From the NCBI GenBank assembly GCA_016720925.1, contig JADKJR010000001.1, positions 434,001 to 498,000 on the forward strand: a stretch of DNA of 64,000 nt, given 5' to 3'. The DNA is from Betaproteobacteria bacterium. Lineage in GTDB: Bacteria; Pseudomonadota; Gammaproteobacteria; Burkholderiales; Usitatibacteraceae. Both the position numbers and the translations under genes were made by a program. The notes beneath the pieces are model-generated. The model had not been told where the DNA came from and did no database searches. It worked only from the letters and a program-made list of their open reading frames with translations. Below, one piece after another: positions 18,881 to 27,670 of the stretch. Numbering within the stretch: the first letter of the stretch is position 1; every line of letters starts with the position of its first letter.

Positions 18881-18960
18881 GTGGTACTCGCCTTATGCTG
18901 TATCAAACCCGCATTCGATAAAGAGTGCTACGCTGATATTTGGCTAACATTTCTCGCGGA

Positions 18961-19599
18961 ATGCCACTTTCCGTGACGGTACATAAATTGACTAAACCCT
19001 TCTCCATGATTCGCGAGTTTCATCTCGCCGACTGGTTCACCCTCGGCAACGCCATCTGCGGAACGGGTGCGCTGTTTTCCATGATGACGTACCTGCAGAC
19101 GACCGAGATCAAGCATGTCTACTATGCATGCGGACTGGTGTTTGTCGCGGGCATCTTCGATGTCCTGGACGGTCGCATTGCCCGCTGGCGCCAGAAGACC
19201 TCGGCGATCGGCCGGGAGCTCGATTCCCTCGCGGATATTATCTCGTTCGGAGTTGCCCCGGCGATCATCGCGTATGGCTGCGGCATGCAGGGTTTTTATG
19301 ACCGCATTGTCCTGGCTTACTTTGTGGCGTGCGGAGTTTCGCGGCTCGCTCGTTACAACGTCACGGCCGAAGCGTTGTCGGAAGGGGGCGACAAGGTGAA
19401 GTATTTCGAGGGCACGCCGATACCGTCATCCGTCCTGCTCGTTTTCCTGCTGATGCTGGCGGCATGGCTGGGTGCGTTGCGGGAAAATCTCTGGTTCGGC
19501 GCCGTCAGCCTTGCCGGATTCCAGCTTCACCCGCTCGTGCTGTTGTTCGCCGTCTCGGGGTCGTTGATGATCAGCCGGTTTCACATCCCGAAATGGTGA
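18961..19599 (+). CDS. pssA: CDP-diacylglycerol-serine O-phosphatidyltransferase
   Basis: Integral inner-membrane enzyme of phospholipid synthesis that makes phosphatidylserine from CDP-diacylglycerol and serine. CDP-alcohol phosphotransferase signature D-G-x2-A-R-x8-G-x3-D-x3-D is intact in DVLDGRIARW ... GRELDSLADIISFG. Several hydrophobic helices follow, with KYFEGTPIPSSVLLV near the sixth. 212 residues from the ATG at 18961; TTG 18940 would add seven residues and the start is not certain. Stands alone here, without ilvC or psd. Confidence 0.88.
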   Translation: MPLSVTVHKLTKPFSMIREFHLADWFTLGNAICGTGALFSMMTYLQTTEIKHVYYACGLVFVAGIFDVLDGRIARWRQKTSAIGRELDSLADIISFGVAPAIIAYGCGMQGFYDRIVLAYFVACGVSRLARYNVTAEALSEGGDKVKYFEGTPIPSSVLLVFLLMLAAWLGALRENLWFGAVSLAGFQLHPLVLLFAVSGSLMISRFHIPKW

Positions 19600-19703
19600 G
19601 GCGGGGAGCGCAGGAGTAGCGGGAGCAGTGAGCTTGATTTTCCCCTTGGGCACCTGCGCGGGAATGACGAAAATTACCGCCTTTGAGTGAGGCAATCAAC
19701 ACT

Positions 19704-19769
19704 AAACACAAGCACTGGTGCGGCTTTCCAGGCGAAAAGTTCTGAAACGCCGCGCCAGTGCTTGTGTTT
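19704..19769. repeat. Dispersed intergenic inverted repeat, copy 3 (both arms)
   Basis: Left arm AAACACAAGCACTGGTGCGG, right arm the same in inverse orientation with one mismatch, separated by about 24 bases. Lies in the 357-base gap after pssA (19600-19956), which otherwise holds the terminator at 19795-19822 and a short CACT microsatellite near 19831-19849. Confidence 0.65.
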
Positions 19770-19794
19770 TCGTTCTACCCCGTCCCGGCAGGCA

Positions 19795-19822
19795 AAAAAT
19801 GGGCCGCATCATATGCGGCCCA
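19795..19822 (-). terminator. Rho-independent terminator of the leftward binding-protein gene
   Basis: Read leftwards: 10-bp stem TGGGCCGCAT / ATGCGGCCCA with a 3-base loop, followed by TTTTT. Located about 135 bases beyond the stop of the solute-binding protein gene. Confidence 0.75.
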
Positions 19823-19956
19823 AATATCTTTCTCACTCACTCACTCACTACAAAGGCGATCACTTCAATCTTATTGAGTCGCTGAATTCCATAAAGTTCC
19901 GAAAAATCTTCGGTTGATTGCATGTCCTTTGCATTCAGATGCTTAGCGTTGGCCCC

Positions 19957-21261
19957 CTACTTGGCGCCCGCGGCCAGTTCGGTGGCCTTTGCGTAGTTGG
20001 CCTTCACTTTCTGCGCCCATTCCTCTTCGACTTTGGTTTTCTGCGACGTAGCGGCGGCATCCTTTTTGTCGGCTTTGAACAAGGCCAGCAGGACTTTGTC
20101 TTTCGCCTGGGCCTCCGTGACCGGCGGCGTGAACACCAGTTTCCGGGCCTCCTCGAGTTGTGCGTTGGGCTTGCCGCCAAGGCGCTTGTCCGCGTCGTGA
20201 ATGGCCTTGGTGGCCGCTGCAAGCTCCTTGTGGCGGAAAGTCACGATCTGGTCGAACATCGATGACACCACGTAGTATCGCGTCTCCGACAAATCCGAGT
20301 CGAAATTCACCTTCGCCTTAATGGTGCCGGTGAACGGGTTCGGGTAACCGGCCGGCGCCTTGGCGTACATCGACGGCAGCACCGGCAGGCGACTGATCTT
20401 CTTGTCGAGCAATAATGCCTGACCTTCTTCGGAAAGCGTGAACTGCACAAAGCGCTTGCCGGCTTCGGCATTTTTTGCGCCCGCGACCAGCGCGATGTTG
20501 GCGGGAACAATTGCGGTCACGCTGGGGTAGACAAATTCAACCGGAAAGCCGGAATTTTTCGGCGCCAGCCCGAAGAAATCCACCACCAGACCGACACCGT
20601 ACTGGCCGTTGGAGACGCCATCCGGCACGCCGAAGCTGCGTTCCGTGATCGCCGCGCAATTGCCCGCAATGCGCAGCATCTGGTTCCAGCCCTTGTCCCA
20701 CCCTTCGCCTTGCAGGATGGTTTCCAGCGTCAGGTGAGTGGTGCCGGAACGCGACGGCGACGAGATCGCGACATGACCGAAATACACCGGCGCCATCAGG
20801 TCAGCCCATTCTTTCGGGTCGGGCAATTTGTTGGCCTTGGTGTAGCGCGTATTCCACATGATGCCGTAGCCCGCCAGCGCCTGACCTTTGTACAATCCGT
20901 CCGGATCGTTGATCGGATAGCTGCCGACCTTGGCGGGAATATTCGGGTTGCCGCTATCGACTTTTTGCAGAAGCTTCTGCGTGGACAGTACTTCAAACGC
21001 GTCCGGGGCAGATGCCCAGAACACTTCGGGGCGGTTGCCGACCGGCTGCTCGCGTACGTACGCCATGCCCGCCGCCGTGTTCTTGTTGAGGATTTCGACC
21101 TTGTCGCTCGGGTACTTGGCCTCATAGGCTTTTTTGTAGGCCTCGGTCAGCTCCTTCGGGAATGAGGTGATGACGGTGACGGTGTCGGCCAGCACTTGGC
21201 CAGCGAAGCAAGTCATCAACATCATCGCTGCGGCGCGGACGCCAAATACCTTGAATTTCAT
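19957..21261 (-). CDS. ABC transporter substrate-binding protein, family 1
   Basis: 434-residue periplasmic protein with signal peptide (VRAAAMMLMTCFAGQVLA). Resembles the iron/thiamine/PgtC-type extracellular solute-binding proteins: TVTVITSFPKELTEAYKKAYE at the mature N-terminus, EVFWASAPDAFEVL, SRSGTTHLTLETILQGEGWDKG, then the second lobe VTAIVPANIALVAGAKNAEA. An unusually long C-terminal tail (Ala/Lys-rich, ending KATELAAGAK) extends beyond the family core. No permease or ATPase gene is adjacent, so it is an orphan here. GAGGAG ribosome site eight bases before the ATG. Confidence 0.85.
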   Translation of the reverse strand: MKFKVFGVRAAAMMLMTCFAGQVLADTVTVITSFPKELTEAYKKAYEAKYPSDKVEILNKNTAAGMAYVREQPVGNRPEVFWASAPDAFEVLSTQKLLQKVDSGNPNIPAKVGSYPINDPDGLYKGQALAGYGIMWNTRYTKANKLPDPKEWADLMAPVYFGHVAISSPSRSGTTHLTLETILQGEGWDKGWNQMLRIAGNCAAITERSFGVPDGVSNGQYGVGLVVDFFGLAPKNSGFPVEFVYPSVTAIVPANIALVAGAKNAEAGKRFVQFTLSEEGQALLLDKKISRLPVLPSMYAKAPAGYPNPFTGTIKAKVNFDSDLSETRYYVVSSMFDQIVTFRHKELAAATKAIHDADKRLGGKPNAQLEEARKLVFTPPVTEAQAKDKVLLALFKADKKDAAATSQKTKVEEEWAQKVKANYAKATELAAGAK

Positions 21262-21303
21262 TGCGTTCTCCTCGTTGATTTCGAATTCGATTGAATTCTA
21301 GCA

Positions 21304-21332
21304 CTTGAAAAAATAGCCTATGACCCGCATTT
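21304..21332 (+). promoter_or_regulatory. Sigma-32 heat-shock promoter of htpG
   Basis: CTTGAAA at 21304-21310, 13-base spacer, CCCGCATTT at 21324-21332; consensus is CTTGAAA-N13-17-CCCCATNT. Located 45 bases before the htpG ATG. Confidence 0.8.
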
Positions 21333-21376
21333 GCGAAGCAAAGTTGGTAAACCTTTGAAATAAAACGGAGTTAACA

Positions 21377-23290
21377 ATGTCGACCGTAGCCGAACAACCC
21401 CAAACCCTCGCCTTCCAGACCGAAGTCAAGCAGCTCCTGCAGTTGATGATCCACTCGCTCTATTCGAACCGCGAAATCTTCCTGCGCGAATTGATTTCGA
21501 ATGCGTCGGATGCCATCGACAAGCTTCGTTTCGAATCACTCGCCAATTCCGCATTGAATGAAAACGACACCGATTTCAAGATCCGCCTGTCGATCGACAA
21601 GGAAAAAGGCACCATCACGATTGCCGACAACGGCGTCGGCATGACTTTTGACGATGTCATCACCAACATCGGTACCATTGCCAAATCCGGCACCAAGGAG
21701 TTCTTTGCCAAGCTCACCGGCGACCAGCAAAAGGACGCGAACCTGATCGGCCAGTTCGGTGTGGGTTTCTATTCGGCGTTCATTGTCTCGGACCGCGTTG
21801 AGCTGCGCACTCGTGCGGCCGGACACCCGGCGACCGAGGGCGTGTTGTGGTCCAGCACCGGCGACGGCGAGTTCACGCTGTCCAAGTCCGAGCGCGTGGC
21901 ACGCGGGACCGAAGTCACGCTGCACTTGAAGGAAGACGCAAAGGAATTCCTCGACGACTACCGGCTGAAATCCATCATCCGCAAATACTCCGATCACATC
22001 CAGATGCCGATCGTGATGAAGAAGACCGAATGGGACAAGGACAAGCAGGCGCAGGTTGAAAAGGATGAAGACGAAACCGTCAACAAGGCCAGTGCGCTGT
22101 GGGCCAGAGCCAAAAGCGAGATTACCGAAACCGAGTACGAAGAATTCTACAAACACGTTTCACACGACTGGGAAAAGCCGCTGGCCTGGTCGCATGCCCG
22201 GGTTGAAGGCCGCCACGAATATACCGAGCTCCTGTATCTGCCTGGCAAGCCGCCGTTCGATATGTTCGAACGCGATACCAAGCACGGCGTGAAACTGTAT
22301 GTACGGCGCGTGTTCATCATGGACGACGCCGAGCATCTGTTGCCGCGTTACCTCCGGTTCGTCAAGGGTGTGATCGATTCCAATAATCTGCCGCTGAACG
22401 TCTCGCGCGAAATTCTCCAAGAATCGAAAGACGTTGAAGCGATCAAGTCTGGCTGCGTGAAGAAAGTGCTGGGCCTGCTGGAAGACCTGGCCAACAGCGA
22501 CGACGCCGGCCAGAAAGAAAAGTACACCACTTTCTGGGGCGCATTCGGGCGGGTGTTCAAGGAAGGCCTCGGCGAGGACTTCGCCAATCGCGAACGGCTG
22601 TTGAAGCTGATTCGCGTTGCCTCCACCCACAACAGCGACGACGCGCAATCGGTTTCACTGGCGGACTACGTGTCACGCATGAAGCATGGCCAGGACAAGA
22701 TTTACTACGTCACCGCTGACAGTTTTGCCGCCGCCAAGAATAGCCCGCATCTGGAGGTGTTCAAGAAGAAGGGCATCGAAGTCCTGATCATGGCCGAGCC
22801 GGTGGATGAGTGGTGGCTCGGGCAGGTGGAAGAATTCGACGGCAAGAAACTGCAGTCGGTTGCCAAGGGCGATCTCGACCTGGGTGTGTTTGAAGACGAA
22901 GCAGAAAAGAAGGAACAGGAAAAAGTCGCCGACGAATTGAAGCCGCTGGTTGAGCGCATCAAGACGGCATTGGGCGACAAGGTGAAAGAAGTTCGCGTCA
23001 CCCATCGCCTGGTCGATTCGCCTGCGTGCCTGGTGGTGGACGAGAATGAGTTGTCGGGCAATCTGGAACGCATGCTGAAAGCAGCGGGACAGAAAGTGCC
23101 GGGATCCAAACCGATATTGGAAATCAATCCCGCGCATGCCGTGATTGAAAAACTGAAGGCGTCCGGTGATGATGATTTCGCCGATTGGGCCAGCCTGCTG
23201 TTCGATCAATCGGTCCTCGCCGAGGGCGGGCAACTGGAAAATCCGGCGGACTTCGTGAAGCGCATGAATACGCTGATGCTGAAGCACTAA
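21377..23290 (+). CDS. htpG: Molecular chaperone HtpG (bacterial Hsp90)
   Basis: 637 residues, full length. N-terminal GHKL ATPase domain with ELISNASDAIDKLRFESL, DNGVGM, GTIAKSGTKEF and GQFGVGFYSAFIV; middle domain with NLPLNVSREILQE (catalytic Arg loop) and LYVRRVFIMD; C-terminal dimerisation domain ending in ADFVKRMNTLMLKH. Cytosolic ATP-dependent folding chaperone. Preceded by a sigma-32 promoter and GGAG ribosome site, followed by an intrinsic terminator, so monocistronic. Confidence 0.98.
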   Translation: MSTVAEQPQTLAFQTEVKQLLQLMIHSLYSNREIFLRELISNASDAIDKLRFESLANSALNENDTDFKIRLSIDKEKGTITIADNGVGMTFDDVITNIGTIAKSGTKEFFAKLTGDQQKDANLIGQFGVGFYSAFIVSDRVELRTRAAGHPATEGVLWSSTGDGEFTLSKSERVARGTEVTLHLKEDAKEFLDDYRLKSIIRKYSDHIQMPIVMKKTEWDKDKQAQVEKDEDETVNKASALWARAKSEITETEYEEFYKHVSHDWEKPLAWSHARVEGRHEYTELLYLPGKPPFDMFERDTKHGVKLYVRRVFIMDDAEHLLPRYLRFVKGVIDSNNLPLNVSREILQESKDVEAIKSGCVKKVLGLLEDLANSDDAGQKEKYTTFWGAFGRVFKEGLGEDFANRERLLKLIRVASTHNSDDAQSVSLADYVSRMKHGQDKIYYVTADSFAAAKNSPHLEVFKKKGIEVLIMAEPVDEWWLGQVEEFDGKKLQSVAKGDLDLGVFEDEAEKKEQEKVADELKPLVERIKTALGDKVKEVRVTHRLVDSPACLVVDENELSGNLERMLKAAGQKVPGSKPILEINPAHAVIEKLKASGDDDFADWASLLFDQSVLAEGGQLENPADFVKRMNTLMLKH

Positions 23291-23311
23291 GCGGCTGAGG
23301 TAGCAGCAAAT

Positions 23312-23347
23312 GAAGAAGGGCAAAACGTAAGTATTGCCCTTTTCTTC
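23312..23347 (+). terminator. Intrinsic terminator of htpG
   Basis: AAGGGCAA, loop, TTGCCCTT followed by TTC; the stem extends with GAAG/CTTC around it. Confidence 0.75.
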
Positions 23348-23522
23348 GCGCGCAATTTGTTGCGTTCTGTAGCGATTCGTAACATCGCCATTTTTGTCGC
23401 TGGGGCCGCTTGCAAACTGCTTTTTGCAGGCGTAACGTGTATTCGCCGCGCGGCAATTCGTTTGTGCAATTGCATACAACTGTTCATTACCTCGCCTCCG
23501 CGGATTGATTGAGGAGCGTGCC

Positions 23523-23741
23523 ATGAAGAAAATCCTTGCTCTGTTGGCGGCCACCTTTGCGGTGGCATTGTTGGGTGGGTGCGCAAGCATGCCGAGCTTT
23601 GGCATTGCCGCGGACCGGATGGAAGTCGTCGATTACCAGAAGATGGATTTGATCGACAATTACGCGAAGCGCACCGGCATGATTGTGATCTGGATGCGCG
23701 AGCCGACCAGACTGGTCGATCGTCCCGCCGCCGGAAGTTGA
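23523..23741 (+). CDS. Small lipoprotein, 72 residues
   Basis: ATG at 23523 six bases after GAGGAG. Lipoprotein signal KKILALLAATFAVALLGGC with lipobox LLGGC gives a mature protein of about 50 residues starting CASMPSFGIAADRMEV. No known domain in the short mature part (VVDYQKMDLIDNYAKRTGM). Confidence 0.7.
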   Translation: MKKILALLAATFAVALLGGCASMPSFGIAADRMEVVDYQKMDLIDNYAKRTGMIVIWMREPTRLVDRPAAGS

Positions 23742-23798
23742 CGCGGCGTCCGCGCGTCTCCGGCGTTCGTGCCGGCGGGTGCGTGGCAAAATGGAGGA

Positions 23799-24473
23799 AT
23801 GAATTCCCCCGTCCCTCCTGACATACAGACTGCGTTCAATCGAGAACGCGAGGAAATTCGTGCCAGGAAAATGGTCGACGCTGCGGCGGCGCGCACGCAA
23901 ACCGTGCGTATGTATGGTCGTCTGGCCGAATTTCAGGAAAGCGTCATTGCGCGTGGCAAGGTAGAAGTGGCCTGTGAACGCGGCTGCAGTTATTGCTGCC
24001 ACTTGCGCGTGGAAATCCGACCGCACGAAGCGTTCGTGCTAGCGCAACACATTGAGGCGAAATTCACACCCGAACAGCGCGCGCAGGCCTTGGCGCGCAT
24101 CGAGGCGAACCTGCAGCGCATTGCACCGCTCACGCCGGAACAGCATATTCGCGCGGGAATTCCCTGCGCGCTGCTCGAGGACGGTGTCTGCTCGGTTTAC
24201 GAAGGCCGCCCCGCGACTTGCCGCAAATACTATTCGGTGTCGGTGGAAACCTGTCGTAACGCGTTCAACGATACCGCCGCGCCACTGACCGGGGACATCG
24301 AAGATGAGCAGGTTCGGCTGGCCGGCAATGCGGTGGCACTGGGGTATGCGAAAGGCCTGGAAGACTCCGGACTCGATGCGACGCTGTACGAATTGCATTT
24401 CGCACTGCATCGCGCGTTGACCGGTCCGAAGGCGGAGAAACGCTATCGGGATGGCAAGCGGCCGTTTGTTTGA
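23799..24473 (+). CDS. YkgJ-type cysteine-cluster protein
   Basis: 224 residues. The zinc/iron-cluster region typical of YkgJ (UPF0153/CxxCxxCC) proteins: VACERGCSYCCHLRVEIRPHE, then GIPCALLEDGVCSVYEGRPATCRKYYS and ETCRNAF, giving the C-x3-C-x2-C-C ... C-x7-C-x8-C pattern. Function of the family is not established. Start at ATG 23799; GGAGG lies only one base before it, so an alternative start cannot be excluded. Convergent with queG. Confidence 0.82.
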   Translation: MNSPVPPDIQTAFNREREEIRARKMVDAAAARTQTVRMYGRLAEFQESVIARGKVEVACERGCSYCCHLRVEIRPHEAFVLAQHIEAKFTPEQRAQALARIEANLQRIAPLTPEQHIRAGIPCALLEDGVCSVYEGRPATCRKYYSVSVETCRNAFNDTAAPLTGDIEDEQVRLAGNAVALGYAKGLEDSGLDATLYELHFALHRALTGPKAEKRYRDGKRPFV

Positions 24474-24494
24474 GCCGGTCGCGCGCTTTTCTTG

Positions 24495-25604
24495 TTACCG
24501 CGCCTGATGGGCCGTACGTGACTGCGCCAGCGCCCAGGTAACATGCTCGCGCACCAGGGTGGAGGGATGGTCAGCGCGAGATCGAAGGGCATCGTTGAGG
24601 CGGGCGTGTGTCTCGCCGTTGAGGTCCGGTTTCGACAACGCATTCCCCAGAGCGACCGCAATATTTCGTAGCCAGCGCTCGTGGCCGATGCGGCGAATCG
24701 CGGAACCGGCCATGCGTTCGTTGAACTCTGACTCGGTCCATGCGAACAGTTCGACCAGCGTGACATCGTCGAGTTGGTGGCGAATAGAGAAATCGTTTTC
24801 AGCTGACAGCTGCGCATATTTATTCCACGGGCAGACCAGCTGGCAGTCATCGCAGCCGTAAATGCGATTGCCCAGCAGCGGGCGCAATTTCTCTGGGATT
24901 GGGCCCTTGTGCTCGATGGTCAGATAGGAAATGCAGCGGCGCGCGTCCAGTTCATAGGGAGCGACAATGGCTTGCGTCGGGCAGATGTCGATGCATTTTC
25001 GGCAAGTGCCGCAATGTTCGGTGAGAGGCGCATCCACCGGCAACGGCAGATTGGTGTAAAGCTCGCCGAGAAAAAACATCGAGCCCGCATCGCGCGTCAG
25101 CAGCAGCGTATGTTTGCCACGCCAGCCCAGGCCGGCCTTGCGCGCCAGCGCGACTTCCATTACCGGCGCGGAATCGGTGAAAACGCGATATCTGAAATCG
25201 ACCGCACTTTCTGCCAGCGTGGATTCGATCCGGTCCGCGAGTGTCTGCAACCTGGCCCTCAGCACCTTGTGATAATCGCGTCCGAGCGTGTAGCGGGAAA
25301 TGAACGCCGCTTCGCCGTCTTCCAGAACTTGCGAGCTGTCTTTGGCCTCCGGTGCCAGATAATTCAACCGCACTGAGACGACTCGCAATGTACCCGGCAC
25401 CAGTTCATCGGGTCGCGTTCGCGCCGTGCCGTGGCGCGCCATATAATCCATGTCGCCGTGGTAGCCGCGTTGCAGCCACTGCTGCAGATAGTTTTCCTCG
25501 ACGGTAAGTTCGGTATCGGCGATGCCGATTTCCTGAAAGCCCAGTTCACGACCCCACGATTTGATATCGCAAGCGAGCGCGGAAAAGTCGGTTTCAACAT
25601 TCAT
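24495..25604 (-). CDS. queG: Epoxyqueuosine reductase QueG
   Basis: 369 residues from the ATG opening MNVETDF. Last step of queuosine biosynthesis: cobalamin-dependent reduction of epoxyqueuosine in tRNA. Landmarks: GYHGDMDYMARH, DSAPVMEVALARKAGLGWRGKHTL, [4Fe-4S] site 1 CGTCRKCIDICPTQAI, site 2 CDDCQLVCPWNK, and a C-terminal HEAT-like segment (IRRIGHERWLRNIAVALGN). Divergent from tsaE with 35 bases between starts; the divergent queG-tsaE-amiC order is common in beta- and gammaproteobacteria. Confidence 0.96.
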   Translation of the reverse strand: MNVETDFSALACDIKSWGRELGFQEIGIADTELTVEENYLQQWLQRGYHGDMDYMARHGTARTRPDELVPGTLRVVSVRLNYLAPEAKDSSQVLEDGEAAFISRYTLGRDYHKVLRARLQTLADRIESTLAESAVDFRYRVFTDSAPVMEVALARKAGLGWRGKHTLLLTRDAGSMFFLGELYTNLPLPVDAPLTEHCGTCRKCIDICPTQAIVAPYELDARRCISYLTIEHKGPIPEKLRPLLGNRIYGCDDCQLVCPWNKYAQLSAENDFSIRHQLDDVTLVELFAWTESEFNERMAGSAIRRIGHERWLRNIAVALGNALSKPDLNGETHARLNDALRSRADHPSTLVREHVTWALAQSRTAHQAR

Positions 25605-25639
25605 TCGCAAAGTTTAGCAGGCACATTCCTTTCAGCCCG

Positions 25640-26149
25640 ATGAGTCCGATATCACATTTATCGCAATTGGAAATTGACCTTTCCGACGAAGCCGCGACGC
25701 TCGCGCTGGGTGCGGCGATTGCGCGTTTGCTGCAACCGGGAGTGTGTATTCACCTTTCCGGCGATCTCGGCGCCGGCAAGACCACGCTATCGCGAGGCAT
25801 CCTGCGGGGGCTCGGGTTCGAAGGGCGGGTAAAAAGCCCTACATACACGCTGGTTGAACTTTATGTAGTTTCTAAGTTAAACTTGTATCACTTTGATTTT
25901 TATCGTTTCAGTGAGCCAGAAGAATGGAACGACGCCGGGTTTCGCGATCTCTTCAACGGGACGAACGTTTGTCTTGTGGAATGGCCGGAGAAGGCCGGAG
26001 AACTGCTGCCCCTTCCGGACCTGAAGATTCTGCTGGCGCCATCGCCGTCGACGGGACGAAGTGCGACGATCCAGGCGTACACACCGCGCGGCCAGTCCCT
26101 CGTTCAATTGCTCCTGCAAACGCTGCCATCGGCGGTATCGAGCAAGTAA
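25640..26149 (+). CDS. tsaE: tRNA threonylcarbamoyladenosine biosynthesis ATPase TsaE
   Basis: 169 residues. P-loop GDLGAGKTTLSRGILRGLG, then VKSPTYTLVE and LYHFDFYRF with the conserved D-x-Y-R, and VCLVEWPEKAGELLP. Partner of TsaB/TsaD in t6A37 tRNA modification. The amidase gene begins inside or directly after it in another frame. Confidence 0.95.
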   Translation: MSPISHLSQLEIDLSDEAATLALGAAIARLLQPGVCIHLSGDLGAGKTTLSRGILRGLGFEGRVKSPTYTLVELYVVSKLNLYHFDFYRFSEPEEWNDAGFRDLFNGTNVCLVEWPEKAGELLPLPDLKILLAPSPSTGRSATIQAYTPRGQSLVQLLLQTLPSAVSSK

Positions 26150-27603
26150 GCATTTCGCACGCAAGTATCGAGCGCCAATCGGCACCGGACCTGTTTCGTC
26201 GCGGCCTGCTCACGCTACCGTTGCTGCTATCCCCGCTTCTGTCGCGCGAAGCCCTTGCGGCCGCACTTACCAAAGTCTCGTCCGCACGCGTCTGGCCGGC
26301 CAATGAATACACCCGCGTCACGTTTGAGTCACCCGTGGCACTCAAGTACCAGCATTTCTTCGTCAAGGACCCTGAGCGGCTGGTGATCGACATCGAGAAC
26401 GTCGAAATTGGCCCCGCGCTCAAGGAGCTTGCGGCCAAGATCGGCGGCGGTGACCCATATGTGCAGGCGATTCGTGTCGCCGTTAATCGGGCGAATGTGA
26501 TCCGCGTGGTGCTGGACTTGAAGACCGAAGTGAAACCACAAGTATTTGCCGTGCCGCCCGCCGGCGAATTCGGCCATCGATTGATGCTCGATATCTATCC
26601 CGCGCGGCCGCAGGACACAATGCTGGCGCTCCTTAATGAGGATGTGATGGGTTTCGGCAAGGGGACATATTCCCAACCGACGAATCCATCCGCAAACGAT
26701 GCCGCACCCGATTCAGTTGCCTCTAGACCGCAGCAAGACGGTCGCGTTACGTCGCCGGAAAATAAAAACAGATCGGCGGACTCGATACCCGCGACGGAAG
26801 TGAGAACCACCGTCGCGGGCGAATCGAGATCGGGCACGAGTGCCCCGGACAAGGCTGCCGGGGGCAACCAGTCCGCTGCCGTCGTCACCCAACGCAAGAC
26901 CGCCCGCGCCATTGTTGTCGTGCTGGACCCTGGCCATGGCGGCGAAGATCCTGGCGCCATCGGCCGTCGCGGTACGCGCGAAAAAGACGTGGTGTTGACC
27001 ATTTCGCGCAAACTGAAAGATAAATTCGAGGACAGTACCAATTTTCGTATTGCACTGACGCGCGATGCGGACTACTTTGTACCCTTGCAGAATCGCGTGC
27101 AACGCGCGCGGAAGTTGCGTGCCGACCTGTTCGTGAGCGTGCATGCCGACGCGTTCGTGATGCCCGAGGCGAACGGCTCATCCGTGTTTGCGCTGTCCGA
27201 GCGCGGGGCAACATCGACCGCGGCCAAATGGCTCGCCAACCGCGAAAACGAAGCCGACCTGATCGGCGGCGTGAACCTCAGCACAAGGGAAGGGTTTCTC
27301 GCCCGCACGCTGCTCGATCTCTCGCAAACCGCGCAAATCAACGACAGCCTGAAACTTGGCAGGCTGGTATTGGCCGAACTGGGCGAAGTCAATCGCCTGC
27401 ACAAGTCTGTCGTCGAGCAGGCTGGCTTTGCCGTGCTTAAAGCGCCCGACATCCCATCGATCCTGATCGAGACCGCCTTCATCTCCAATCCGGATGAAGA
27501 AAAGAAACTGCGCGACGCGGCTTACCAGAACAAGATGGCCGACGCCATCGCGGATGGCATCAAGCGTTATTTTGCGAAAAATCCCGCGCTCGCACGGGTG
27601 TAG
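25981..27603 (+). CDS. amiC: N-acetylmuramoyl-L-alanine amidase AmiC type
   Basis: Periplasmic zinc amidase that splits septal peptidoglycan. A Tat-like signal (LFRRGLLTLPLLLSPLLSREALA) leads into an AMIN domain (SSARVWPANEYTRVTFES ... RLMLDIYPA), a polar linker of about 110 residues, and an Amidase_3 domain with VLDPGHGGEDPGA, LTRDADYFVPLQNRVQRAR, SVHADAF and IETAFISNPDEE carrying the zinc His/Glu and catalytic Glu. The start is doubtful: no ATG, GTG or TTG occurs in frame between the tsaE stop and the signal peptide, so either translation begins inside tsaE (ATG 25981, giving an odd 50-residue leader) or at a rare codon such as ATT 26152. Confidence 0.9.
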   Translation: MAGEGRRTAAPSGPEDSAGAIAVDGTKCDDPGVHTARPVPRSIAPANAAIGGIEQVSISHASIERQSAPDLFRRGLLTLPLLLSPLLSREALAAALTKVSSARVWPANEYTRVTFESPVALKYQHFFVKDPERLVIDIENVEIGPALKELAAKIGGGDPYVQAIRVAVNRANVIRVVLDLKTEVKPQVFAVPPAGEFGHRLMLDIYPARPQDTMLALLNEDVMGFGKGTYSQPTNPSANDAAPDSVASRPQQDGRVTSPENKNRSADSIPATEVRTTVAGESRSGTSAPDKAAGGNQSAAVVTQRKTARAIVVVLDPGHGGEDPGAIGRRGTREKDVVLTISRKLKDKFEDSTNFRIALTRDADYFVPLQNRVQRARKLRADLFVSVHADAFVMPEANGSSVFALSERGATSTAAKWLANRENEADLIGGVNLSTREGFLARTLLDLSQTAQINDSLKLGRLVLAELGEVNRLHKSVVEQAGFAVLKAPDIPSILIETAFISNPDEEKKLRDAAYQNKMADAIADGIKRYFAKNPALARV

Positions 27604-27670
27604 CGCACCCGCGCGGATTTCCTGATTGGGTACTGCGTCTCCGCCGGCACCGTCGACGAAATGCAATCTG

